Below are positions 26,942 to 34,988 of a stretch of DNA of 64,000 nt, piece after piece. The DNA is from Saprospirales bacterium (GTDB lineage: Bacteria; Bacteroidota; Bacteroidia; Chitinophagales; Saprospiraceae), in assembly GCA_002698985.1 (NCBI GenBank), contig PAAY01000101.1:1-64000 (forward strand), written 5' to 3'. A program made the translations under genes and the position numbers. How positions within the stretch are numbered: the stretch's first letter is position 1; every line of letters starts with the position of its first letter. The notes under the pieces are model-generated. The model searched no databases, was not told the DNA's origin, and worked only from the letters and a program-made list of their open reading frames with translations.

Positions 26942-28216
26942 ATGGAAGCATACGCCCAGGCCCTCAACATCGCCATCCCTTTCTTTGTGAGCCTCATCAT
27001 CATCGAGGCATTGGTTGCCAAATACAAAGGCATGCAGGTCAACCGCGGGCCGGATGCCATCTCCAGCCTCAGTTCCGGAGTTACCAATGTGGTTAAAGAC
27101 GTGCTGGGATTGAGCGTGGTGATCATCAGTTACAGCTGGTTGGTTGACCATATCAAATTAGTAGAACTGAAAGCCACCTGGGCAGTTTTTCTGGTCGCTT
27201 TCATCGCAAAGGACTTTGCGGGCTACTGGGTGCACCGGCTGGAACACGAAATCAACTTTTTGTGGAACCGCCACATCATCCACCACAGCAGTGAGGAATA
27301 CAACCTTTCCTGTGCCCTCCGGCAAAGCATATCTTCTGTACTTTCATTTGCTGCCCTGTTCATGCTTCCAGCTGCGCTGCTGGGCGTGCCGGCCGAGGTG
27401 ATTGCGGTGATTGCCCCCATTCACTTGTTCATGCAGTTCTGGTACCACACGAGGGTCATCGGCAAACTGGGCTTTTTGGAAAAGATCATCGTCACGCCCT
27501 CGCACCACAGGGTTCACCACGCCATGAACCCGGAGTACATCGACAAAAATTACAGTCAGATCCTCATCATCTGGGACAAGCTGTTCGGCACCTTCCAGCC
27601 TGAGCTGGACGATGTGCAGCCGGTTTACGGAGTGAAAAGGCCCGTGAAAACATGGAACCCCATATTGATCAATTTCCAGCACTTCTGGCTGCTGTTGCAG
27701 GATGCCTGGCGCACGAAAAGCTGGAAGCATAAATTCCTGCTGTGGTTCAAACCCACGGGCTGGCGGCCACCGGATGTTGCAGAAAAATACCCGGTCCAAA
27801 TCGTCGAAGATTTCGACCACTTTGAAAAGTACGACAATCACCCTTCCACAGCCCTGGTGTACTGGTCCTGGTTCCAGCTGATCACCACCCTGTTGCTGAT
27901 GTTTTTCATGTTCAACCAGATTGCCAACATACCTTTCCCCATGCTGCTCGTTTACGGGCTGTTTCTGTTTTTGAGCGTTTACAGCTACACGACCCTGCTG
28001 GATAAATCGCCCTGGGCACTGCTCACCGAGAGCCTCCGGGCTGCCATGGGTTGGGGGCTTATCGTCGCAATGGGTGACTGGTTCGGGCTGGATAGGATGA
28101 TGCCGGGGGCGTCCACCCTGCTGGCCCTGTACTTTGCCTTCAGCCTTGGAGTGGTTGCCTGGTTTGTGTTTAGCGAAGTATGGCCTGAAAGAAAAACAGC
28201 CCGGGCCCAATTCTGA
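26942..28216 (+). CDS. Sterol desaturase/fatty acid hydroxylase family protein
   Basis: A 424-residue membrane protein of the di-iron fatty acid hydroxylase superfamily. The His clusters are HRLEH, RHIIHHS and HRVHHAMN. Membrane segments flank them: IAIPFFVSLIIIEALV at the N-terminus, VLSFAALFMLPAALLGVPA in the middle, and four more in the extra C-terminal region (about 300-415). The long C-terminal membrane domain recalls alkylglycerol monooxygenase-like proteins rather than short sterol desaturases; the substrate is unknown. The ATG at 26942 was chosen over a TTG nine codons upstream. A GC-rich hairpin at the 3' end (28199-28223) may be a shared terminator with the convergent gene. Confidence 0.88.
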   Translation: MEAYAQALNIAIPFFVSLIIIEALVAKYKGMQVNRGPDAISSLSSGVTNVVKDVLGLSVVIISYSWLVDHIKLVELKATWAVFLVAFIAKDFAGYWVHRLEHEINFLWNRHIIHHSSEEYNLSCALRQSISSVLSFAALFMLPAALLGVPAEVIAVIAPIHLFMQFWYHTRVIGKLGFLEKIIVTPSHHRVHHAMNPEYIDKNYSQILIIWDKLFGTFQPELDDVQPVYGVKRPVKTWNPILINFQHFWLLLQDAWRTKSWKHKFLLWFKPTGWRPPDVAEKYPVQIVEDFDHFEKYDNHPSTALVYWSWFQLITTLLLMFFMFNQIANIPFPMLLVYGLFLFLSVYSYTTLLDKSPWALLTESLRAAMGWGLIVAMGDWFGLDRMMPGASTLLALYFAFSLGVVAWFVFSEVWPERKTARAQF

Positions 28217-28260
28217 CCCGGGCCAATGCCTGATTCTTTTCCGAAGATCGGAAAATTCCT

Positions 28261-28863
28261 TTACTGCACGGCAGTTGTGTCCGGTTGTTGAGGCTGGTTC
28301 AGCACTGCTTTTGGTTCTTCCAGTTGAACAACCTCAGCTTCATAAACGACGAACAGGGTGCCCAGCCTCGTATTCAATGAAAGTACGGGAGCCGATACAT
28401 AGTAATATCCGTCACGGTTTTCAAAACGGATGTCGTCGGGTCTGAGCAATGCTGCCGGGTAGTGTTCGGTGAAGGCCTGTCCTTCGTGCTTTTTGTTGGT
28501 TGAGACCAGAATGGTGCCCTCCTCATTGGCCAGTACGATCTCAGAAATGTGCTCTTCCTGTACCAGTTGCCTGAAATACTGATCCACTTCGTCAAGGTTG
28601 TCACGGATCATGGATGATCGCACAGCCCAGACAAAAGTTTTCATCATAAGGGTCAGTTGGCGCTGGGCATTGAGGTCTAGGGCCAGCTTCATTTCCTCTT
28701 CATAGTGGGTCTTGGTTTGCTCCAGTTCTTTGGCGTGCTGCCGGGCTGTCATCGATTGCCAGACAAAAAGAAAAATAACCAACAAGAGCAAAACGCCGAT
28801 TACCGTATAAAACCACTTGAACTGTTTGATGTGGTCCGCAAGGCTTGATTTGATTGATTCCAT
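28261..28863 (-). CDS. Membrane-anchored Cache-like sensory protein
   Basis: A 200-residue protein with a short cytosolic N-terminus, one membrane helix (about 18-36), a coiled-coil linker (about 40-68) and an extracytoplasmic domain. That domain has the outline of a Cache/PAS-like sensor: SEIVLANEEGTILVSTNKKH, then YYYVSAPVLSLNTRLGTLFV. No signalling output domain follows, so it is either a stand-alone binding protein or works with a partner. It is divergent from the ECF sigma gene at 29095, with which it may share control. Confidence 0.65.
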   Translation of the reverse strand: MESIKSSLADHIKQFKWFYTVIGVLLLLVIFLFVWQSMTARQHAKELEQTKTHYEEEMKLALDLNAQRQLTLMMKTFVWAVRSSMIRDNLDEVDQYFRQLVQEEHISEIVLANEEGTILVSTNKKHEGQAFTEHYPAALLRPDDIRFENRDGYYYVSAPVLSLNTRLGTLFVVYEAEVVQLEEPKAVLNQPQQPDTTAVQ

Positions 28864-28890
28864 GTAGTGTAGGATTTAGTGTTTGCGAAG

Positions 28891-28921
28891 AAAAAATACG
28901 CTCCGATGGAAGGAGCTCCAA
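28891..28921 (-). promoter_or_regulatory. Candidate promoter of the Cache-like gene
   Basis: On the minus strand TTGG and TATTTTTT are separated by 19 bases, resembling TTTG / TAnnTTTG with a mismatch in each box. The predicted transcript start is about 20 bases before the ATG at 28863. Confidence 0.3.
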
Positions 28922-29062
28922 CAGGACATCTACCCGCTGCGGTGGTCACCAACTTTTTTCACTGATAAAAATCAGAAGTGACCCGGCTAAAATTCCGGTG
29001 TCGTTGATACAGCCTGCTAAAGTGAAGGCTCCTGCATTGAAACAAAGCTGATGATCTTGCCT

Positions 29063-29070
29063 ACATTTGA
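29063..29070 (+). promoter_or_regulatory. -7 element for the ECF-MscS locus
   Basis: TACATTTG matches TAnnTTTG fully and lies 24 bases before the sigma factor ATG at 29095. An ATTG about 22 bases upstream is a poor -33 box. Confidence 0.45.
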
Positions 29071-29094
29071 GCGCGTTATCACCACTTTAATTGA

Positions 29095-29706
29095 ATGCAG
29101 GAAAAACAAAAAGAAAAGACTGAGAAAACCTTCTATGACTCCTTGTCAGATGAAGAGCTGGTGAAGTTGATCAAGGATTCCGGCGATGCACTCACGCTAC
29201 GCAAATGCCAGGAACAGATCTACGACCGATATGCCCGCAAAGTGTATTTCAAATGCCTGGGCATCGTCAAGGACCATGATGACGCTCAGGATCTGACCCA
29301 TGATATCATGGTCAAAATTCTGCTGAAAATCCGCACTTTCAGAGGTGACTCTCCGCTGTTCGGCTGGATTTACGCAGTGACTTACAACCATTGCCTTTCC
29401 TGGCTGCAAAAACGCAACAAAGTCAGGATGCAGGATTTTGACGAAAAGTCAAATGAAATTGCCGACAGCGATGCCGAGCTGGACCTGAAGAAACTGACTG
29501 AATTAAGGCTCGAAAAACTGCAAGTTCTGATGGACAGCCTCAGTGAATCCGACCGGATGATTTTGATGATGAAATACCAGGACGGCTTTTCGGTGAAAGA
29601 TATATCCACAATGCTCGATCTGGGAGAGAGCGCCGTTAAGATGAGACTTAAGCGAAGCCGTGACCGCCTCGCAGAACTTGTAAACAATCACCACAGCGAT
29701 GAGTGA
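29095..29706 (+). CDS. ECF sigma factor (third in the window)
   Basis: A 203-residue sigma factor. A charged N-terminal tail (MQEKQKEKTEKTFYD) is followed by region 2 (QEQIYDRYARKVYFKCLGIV, DHDDAQDLTHDIMVKILLKI, FGWIYAVTYNHCLSWLQK) and region 4 (DSLSESDRMILMMKYQDGFS, VKDISTMLDLGESAVKMRLK). It overlaps the next gene by eight bases. The linked MscS channel and OmpA-type proteins suggest an envelope-stress regulon, which is inference. Confidence 0.93.
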   Translation: MQEKQKEKTEKTFYDSLSDEELVKLIKDSGDALTLRKCQEQIYDRYARKVYFKCLGIVKDHDDAQDLTHDIMVKILLKIRTFRGDSPLFGWIYAVTYNHCLSWLQKRNKVRMQDFDEKSNEIADSDAELDLKKLTELRLEKLQVLMDSLSESDRMILMMKYQDGFSVKDISTMLDLGESAVKMRLKRSRDRLAELVNNHHSDE

Positions 29707-29971
29707 CCAAAACAAGGACATACCGCCAGAAAAACTGGAAGAGACCTTCGACAGGATTCTCGAATCCAAACTGAAAGGCATCGAGCCTGAAGGACAGATG
29801 CCTGAAAACCTCAAAAAGGCCGTCTTTGACACCATTGACACTGTTGGCTTGCTGGCGGAGGTCGTGGACTTGTTTGCCGTTAAATTTCCCCTCGCCAATT
29901 TGTCTTTCCTTTCTGAAGAGGACGAAGAAACTGCTAATGACCAGACCGGCGACCAGCCAGATGAGGAATAG
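29699..29971 (+). CDS. Small acidic soluble partner of the ECF sigma factor
   Basis: A 90-residue protein, strongly acidic, with no membrane helix. The N-terminal half is helical (PPEKLEETFDRILESKLKGI), the middle is VGLLAEVVDLFAVKFPLANL, and the tail is a run of Glu, Asp and Gln. The eight-base overlap with the sigma gene implies coupled expression. By position it could be a soluble anti-sigma or co-regulator, but no known domain is visible. Confidence 0.7.
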   Translation: MSDQNKDIPPEKLEETFDRILESKLKGIEPEGQMPENLKKAVFDTIDTVGLLAEVVDLFAVKFPLANLSFLSEEDEETANDQTGDQPDEE

Positions 29972-30055
29972 CATGACCGGATTGTGACCCGGAAGACCAT
30001 TATCAGTCCTGCCATCGCTAACGCTAGTTGAAACAAAACTTCAAACCACAAAGTC

Positions 30056-30901
30056 ATGAACGAATTTACAGGATGGGCAGAAGTGTTTTTTACAAGTTTT
30101 CAGACCTTCGGTCAAAAAATTATGGGAGCCATCCCGGAGATTCTCGGCGCCTTTCTCATATTTCTTCTGGGCTGGTTGTTTTCCAGGTTTGCATCGAAGC
30201 TGGTTTCCAAAGGCCTCAAACTCATAAAGTTTGACACACTCGCTGAAAAAATCAACGCACAGACTTTTCTGAACAAAGCGAATATCGCGCGACCACCCTC
30301 CGAAGTAATTGGAACATTCGTCTACTGGATACTCATGCTACTGGTGGTTTTGTCGGCTTCCGATGCGCTGGGCTGGACGGCCGTTTCACAGGAAGTTTCC
30401 AAACTGCTGGGCTTGTTGCCCAACCTGCTGGTAGCGGTGATATTCTTCGTCGTGGGCACTTACATTGCCACCTTTGTGAAAGATGTCATCCGCTCAGCTA
30501 CCAATTCATTGGGCATTGCAGCTGGCAAGATGATCAGTTCCGTCATTTTTTACCTGCTGCTGATTCTCATTATTCTGACAGCCCTCAACCAGGCAGGAGT
30601 GAATACGGAAATAATCACCAGCAATCTGATGATCATTCTGGCCTCCATTCTTGGTGCTGCAGCATTGTCATACGGCCTTGCATCGAGGGAGGTAATGACC
30701 AATATCCTTGCAAACTTTTTCAACAGGAGAATTTTCCATCCTGGACAAACCATAGAACTGGAAGGGTTGAAAGGCAAGATCATCACTGCCAGCAGCACAT
30801 CCATCATTCTGGAGACTGACAAGAAGGAAAGGCTGGTAATACCTGCCAATGAACTTCTCACAAAAAGGGTGAAAATCATTCAGGACCCTAGTCATCTTTA
30901 A
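30056..30901 (+). CDS. MscS-family mechanosensitive channel
   Basis: A 281-residue membrane protein. Predicted helices include IMGAIPEILGAFLIFLLGWL, VIGTFVYWILMLLVVLSASD, LLPNLLVAVIFFVVGTYIAT and MIILASILGAAALSYGLASR. The last leads into the beta domain (RIFHPGQTIELEGLKGKIIT, STSIILETDKKERLVIPANE), the hallmark of MscS channels. It lacks the large C-terminal vestibule of E. coli MscS and resembles short CmpX-like members. It would release solutes under osmotic downshock. It lies 84 bases after the acidic partner gene and may belong to the same transcript. Confidence 0.88.
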   Translation: MNEFTGWAEVFFTSFQTFGQKIMGAIPEILGAFLIFLLGWLFSRFASKLVSKGLKLIKFDTLAEKINAQTFLNKANIARPPSEVIGTFVYWILMLLVVLSASDALGWTAVSQEVSKLLGLLPNLLVAVIFFVVGTYIATFVKDVIRSATNSLGIAAGKMISSVIFYLLLILIILTALNQAGVNTEIITSNLMIILASILGAAALSYGLASREVMTNILANFFNRRIFHPGQTIELEGLKGKIITASSTSIILETDKKERLVIPANELLTKRVKIIQDPSHL

Positions 30902-30996
30902 CTAACCACCTCACACACCGGAAGTACAATGCTGTCGTCTCGAGAGAAATCAGGGACGAGGCCTTGCCGGTGCGCAAAACGCTAACATTTACACCA

Positions 30997-32163
30997 ATGG
31001 TAAAACGATTTCTGACTTTCGTTTTGATTCTCCTTGCCGCCTCAGTGGCCATGGGACAATATTCCACGGTAATTTACAACTACGAACTGAACCGCTTCGG
31101 TGAAAATGAGCCGCTTCCTTCCGAAAGGAACATATTGTTCACCGGAAACATTCCTTCCTTTATTGACGTGGTTGAGATAAGTATCTACAACCACAAAGGG
31201 CTGGAGAGCAGAGGGCCCCTTGCGGCAGGAGTCTGGAAGCGCACTTTCAACGACGAAGGAACTGCCTTCAGCATTCCGATGAATTATCCGCTTCAGGCTT
31301 CAAAAAAGTACGATGTGGCCATTACGTTCTTCTCTGCGGTATCGGATGAGCAGAAAGCGGAACTGTACCAGCAACTGCTGGCCAACCTCCATGCCTATCT
31401 CGACCAGACCACCCAGGTAGGCCGGTCTGGCTTCAAGCTGATCAGGAAATCTAAGCAACTGGTGGCCGACCTCAACACCATCGTTTGGACCGGGCTGCAG
31501 AATTACCGAAGCAAAACCAACTTGAGTTTCAATGGTTTTTCTGACCTCGTTGCCCAGAGCATCGACAACCTCGACAATACCAAGCTTCCTGCTTCCATGC
31601 AAAGCCTGCCTGACTCACTCAAAGAGGCAAAAAAGGCAGCAATGAAAGCCCATGCCTTGCAACAGGTAAAAACCCAGGTGGATTCGGAATTGCGCTTCCT
31701 GCTCAACCAGGATTGGGCAATGCTCTACGATCAGCGCTACATCGATGATTATCCGACGGAAGACAGGCCGACACATTTCGCCATCAACGCCGGATATGGC
31801 GGCATCTGGCTCAATGGCAAGCTCGACGATAAAAGCTCTTTCGGCGATGCGGCATATTTCGGACTGGGATTCCCGCTGTCCACCAGCACCATTGCCCCCA
31901 GGTTCCTTCAGGACGCTTCGCTGACAGTCGGTTTTTTTACCAGAAACTTCAATGGTGATGATGGCACCACTTACAGCGGGCCTATTTTCAACCGGCCGCT
32001 TTACGCAGGTATTGACTACAAGCTTTTCTCTTTCATCCGACTGAATGGTGGCGCTGCCATCATCGAAAAGACGCCGGCCAACGGCTCTGGCAATTCGATC
32101 GTTCTGAAGCCTTTTCTCGGAATCAGTGCCAAAGTGAACATTTCACTGAGCCTCGACAAATAG
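30997..32163 (+). CDS. Secreted protein with C-terminal barrel-like region
   Basis: A 388-residue protein with a signal peptide (MVKRFLTFVLILLAASVAMG). The middle is helical (about 120-230). The C-terminal 130 residues show alternating strands (FAINAGYGGIWLNGKLDD, DASLTVGFFTRNFNG, KPFLGISAKVNISLSLDK), typical of an outer-membrane barrel segment. No family was recognised. The ATG at 30997 gives a clean signal peptide; an upstream TTG start would spoil it. It lies between the MscS and OmpA-type genes. Confidence 0.7.
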   Translation: MVKRFLTFVLILLAASVAMGQYSTVIYNYELNRFGENEPLPSERNILFTGNIPSFIDVVEISIYNHKGLESRGPLAAGVWKRTFNDEGTAFSIPMNYPLQASKKYDVAITFFSAVSDEQKAELYQQLLANLHAYLDQTTQVGRSGFKLIRKSKQLVADLNTIVWTGLQNYRSKTNLSFNGFSDLVAQSIDNLDNTKLPASMQSLPDSLKEAKKAAMKAHALQQVKTQVDSELRFLLNQDWAMLYDQRYIDDYPTEDRPTHFAINAGYGGIWLNGKLDDKSSFGDAAYFGLGFPLSTSTIAPRFLQDASLTVGFFTRNFNGDDGTTYSGPIFNRPLYAGIDYKLFSFIRLNGGAAIIEKTPANGSGNSIVLKPFLGISAKVNISLSLDK

Positions 32164-32185
32164 CCACATTTAATACTTCACTTTT

Positions 32186-32209
32186 GGAACCTCCCAACTG
32201 GGAGGTTCC
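32186..32209. terminator. Ten-base-pair perfect hairpin
   Basis: GGAACCTCCC-AACT-GGGAGGTTCC, followed by CTGTTT. It lies 23 bases after the stop codon at 32163 and 20 bases before the OmpA-type ATG. The T-run is poor, so it may be a partial terminator or a leader structure that lowers downstream expression. Confidence 0.55.
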
Positions 32210-32228
32210 CTGTTTCAAATTCAGGGAA

Positions 32229-34976
32229 ATGGTCAACATCAAACATATCTTCACCCTTTTGCTACTGCTCATGACAGGCAGCCTTTGTCTGCATGCCCAG
32301 CAGAGTGATTTCGGATGGAAAGTGGGCACCAACGGTGGCATTTTCAGCTACTACGGCGACCTCACCGACAAGTTCAGGCTCCTCCAGCCCACAAAAAAAA
32401 CGATCAAGCCCCTCGAAAACATCAACTTCGAGTCGTATGGCTGGATGGTGGAAAAGAGCCTGTCCAAATCCTGGGGCCTTGGCCTTGCCTACAGCAAAGG
32501 CAACTTCACAGCCAATGACAGAGCCATTGACTGGAATGGTGACCTAAGAACCGACACAAAGAATTTTACCCGTTCTCTCAATGCCCAGACAAAGCTGAAG
32601 AACTATTCCATGTACTTTGCGTGGTATCTCGACAACGGAATCCTTTTCAGCAATAAGGCGGTGGTTGCCCCCTACCTGAAAGTTGGTGCCGGACTGACCA
32701 GATTCAAGGTCTATGGAGACCTCTACACCAACGGCCAGCGCTATTACTACTGGCCCGATGGCACCATCCGGAACCAGGAAACCGGCACTCCGGGCGCCCA
32801 GATCATCGAACAAGATGGCGATTTCGAAACCAACCTTACCGATCTCAGAACCGAAGGGAAAAAGTACAAGACCACTATCCTGACCCCTACCACCGGCATT
32901 GGGTTCAAGTTCAGGTTCCTCGACCGCCTGAACCTCAATGTCGAGTACAATTTCTATTTCACGCAGACAGACTACCTCGATGACGTGGCCGGCAAATTCC
33001 TGCAGGACTACGAATCTCCGGAGCAGGAATATGCCGCCAACCCTGCCAACATCCAGGGTGAATACCGCGGCAACCAGGATGGCAAAAACGACTTTTACAC
33101 GATGGCGAGCATTTCCTTGCAATACAATTTCCAGCGCAAGCCGGAAGCATTCCGGGCGCCGGTCATCCGCACCGGCTCGCTTCCCCTCCTTGCTCCGCCA
33201 GTTTCAGACAAGGCGGCTGATGCCACAAAAACAGACGCCGCTCCAGTGAAAAAAGCTGCCGACAAGGCCCCCGCCAGACCAGCCGTAAAACCGGAAAAGT
33301 TCCGCCATGTGGAAATCGACTCGACCGTGGAAGTCATAGACGGCAAAACCTACATAACCGTAAAAAAGGTGCTTTCCGTTTCGGAGGTCAAAGATGAACC
33401 GGCATTTACCGAAGGAAGTAAAACCGACACCCTGCTTTTGGAGGAAGAGGAGATCATCGAAGTGGAAATGGATTCTGCCGGAGCAGAATCGCTTCTTCCG
33501 GATTCCATGCTGATCCACAGAGCTGATTCAGTGGTGGAAATCGAAGTTGAAATCGTGGAGCAGGACAGCGCCAGCTTTACGGAACGGGAAATAGAGGATG
33601 AACTGATCGTCAAAAATGAAATAGCGGTCACAACCGACAGCACGGAAGTGGAGCAGGATTCCACAATCCTTCAGAAAGTGCTGACGGATACACTGGAAAT
33701 CGTGAAGGACACGACGGTGAAAAAGAAGGTCATCATCCAGCAAATTGAAGTGGCCCCCAACAAAACGAGCGTGAAGGACAGTTCCGCAGCGGTGGTTCCG
33801 CAAAGGGCTACCGTGAAGGACTCACTGCCTGCTGAAACCATTGTGAGAGACACGGTCAAGGTCAAAGTCGTGAAAGAGGAGCCACCGGCCGCCAAAGCCG
33901 TTGAAAAGAAAAAAAGTGAACTGCCTGCGACACAGGTGCCCCCTGAAGTGAAAGAACTGCGGGCAGAAGTTGCGAAGCTGAAAAAAGACCTTGAAGCGAT
34001 CGAGCCTGTGAACGAAGAAGTAAAGGCACTGAAAGCGGAATCCTCAGAGACCAGGAAGCAGGTGGAACAATTGCGCAGCGAAATAGCCAGGCTCAATGAA
34101 AAGCTGAACCAGCCAAACCCCAAGTACGACAAAGAAGAACTGGCCCAACTGCGCCAGGAAATTCAAGCCATCAAGACCCAACTTCAGGAGCCCCCCAAAA
34201 CGGCACAGCCCATCATCATCCAGCCGCAGGCAGCCCCACAGAAAGCAGAAGACATTGCAAAAGATGAACAATACGAAGCATTGAAAAATTCAATGGAAGC
34301 CTTGCAGAGCCGGCTCGATTCCATGGCTGCTGACACTTCCAGGACCGTAAAGCCGGCAGACAGCTCCGCTGATTCTCTCAAAGCTGTGGTGCAGCAGTTG
34401 CAGCAGCAACTGGCTGCCATGGAAGCCCAGAGAAAGCTGGAAGCACAAAAGGCCGCCGAACTGGAAGCCGCCCGGAAAAAACAGGCTGAGGAAGAAGCCC
34501 GTCAGCAAGAAATAGCCCGGATTCAGGAAGAGGCCGCCCGTCGTCATAAAGAGCTGGAAGCAGAAAAACAGGCCCTGCAACAGGAGCTGGCCAGAAAAGC
34601 CGCCGAGGAAAAGAAAATGCAGCAACGCCTCGCCCTCCGGCAAAAAATTGACTCCCTCGGCATCCGGAAAGTGTATTTCGCCACCGGTTCATCGGAGCTG
34701 GGTTCCGAAGGGCAGCAGACCGTCGCAACCGTTGCCAAACTGATGCTCCTGCATCCTGAGCTGAAAGCCATCCTGCAGGGCTTCTCCGACCCCAGTGGCA
34801 ATGCCGCTAAAAACATTCGCCTTGCCAATCAGCGGGCAGAGGCAGTCAGATCGGCATTCAACAGCCTGGGCCTGAAAAATGATCGGCTGGAAATAACTCC
34901 CGGCCAAATAGACCGGAACGTGAAGGACCCCAAAGAAGGACGAAGGGTGGAAATCAGGCTCGAGATCGTGGAATGA
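32229..34976 (+). CDS. OmpA-family protein with barrel, long linker and coiled coil
   Basis: A 915-residue envelope protein: signal peptide (1-25), an N-terminal barrel-like domain of about 270 residues (YSMYFAWYLDNGILFSNKAV, LDRLNLNVEYNFYFTQTDYL), a long charged linker rich in Glu, Val and Lys with many short DSTxxVxD-like units (about 330-600), coiled coils (about 570-810, Gln/Ala/Glu-rich), and a C-terminal OmpA domain. The OmpA domain has VYFATGSSELGSEGQQ, the peptidoglycan-binding stretch NIRLANQRAEAVRSAF and a final GRRVEIRLEI. It should tether the outer membrane to the wall across an unusually long span. The ATG at 32229 was chosen for its signal peptide. Confidence 0.88.
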   Translation: MVNIKHIFTLLLLLMTGSLCLHAQQSDFGWKVGTNGGIFSYYGDLTDKFRLLQPTKKTIKPLENINFESYGWMVEKSLSKSWGLGLAYSKGNFTANDRAIDWNGDLRTDTKNFTRSLNAQTKLKNYSMYFAWYLDNGILFSNKAVVAPYLKVGAGLTRFKVYGDLYTNGQRYYYWPDGTIRNQETGTPGAQIIEQDGDFETNLTDLRTEGKKYKTTILTPTTGIGFKFRFLDRLNLNVEYNFYFTQTDYLDDVAGKFLQDYESPEQEYAANPANIQGEYRGNQDGKNDFYTMASISLQYNFQRKPEAFRAPVIRTGSLPLLAPPVSDKAADATKTDAAPVKKAADKAPARPAVKPEKFRHVEIDSTVEVIDGKTYITVKKVLSVSEVKDEPAFTEGSKTDTLLLEEEEIIEVEMDSAGAESLLPDSMLIHRADSVVEIEVEIVEQDSASFTEREIEDELIVKNEIAVTTDSTEVEQDSTILQKVLTDTLEIVKDTTVKKKVIIQQIEVAPNKTSVKDSSAAVVPQRATVKDSLPAETIVRDTVKVKVVKEEPPAAKAVEKKKSELPATQVPPEVKELRAEVAKLKKDLEAIEPVNEEVKALKAESSETRKQVEQLRSEIARLNEKLNQPNPKYDKEELAQLRQEIQAIKTQLQEPPKTAQPIIIQPQAAPQKAEDIAKDEQYEALKNSMEALQSRLDSMAADTSRTVKPADSSADSLKAVVQQLQQQLAAMEAQRKLEAQKAAELEAARKKQAEEEARQQEIARIQEEAARRHKELEAEKQALQQELARKAAEEKKMQQRLALRQKIDSLGIRKVYFATGSSELGSEGQQTVATVAKLMLLHPELKAILQGFSDPSGNAAKNIRLANQRAEAVRSAFNSLGLKNDRLEITPGQIDRNVKDPKEGRRVEIRLEIVE

Positions 34977-34988
34977 GGCCGCTGGCCC

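Noticed and set aside
28199-28223. GCCCGGG/CCCGGGC hairpin as a clear terminator for the hydroxylase gene
   Set aside because: It overlaps the last codons and lacks a nearby T-run, so it is mentioned only as a possible shared terminator.
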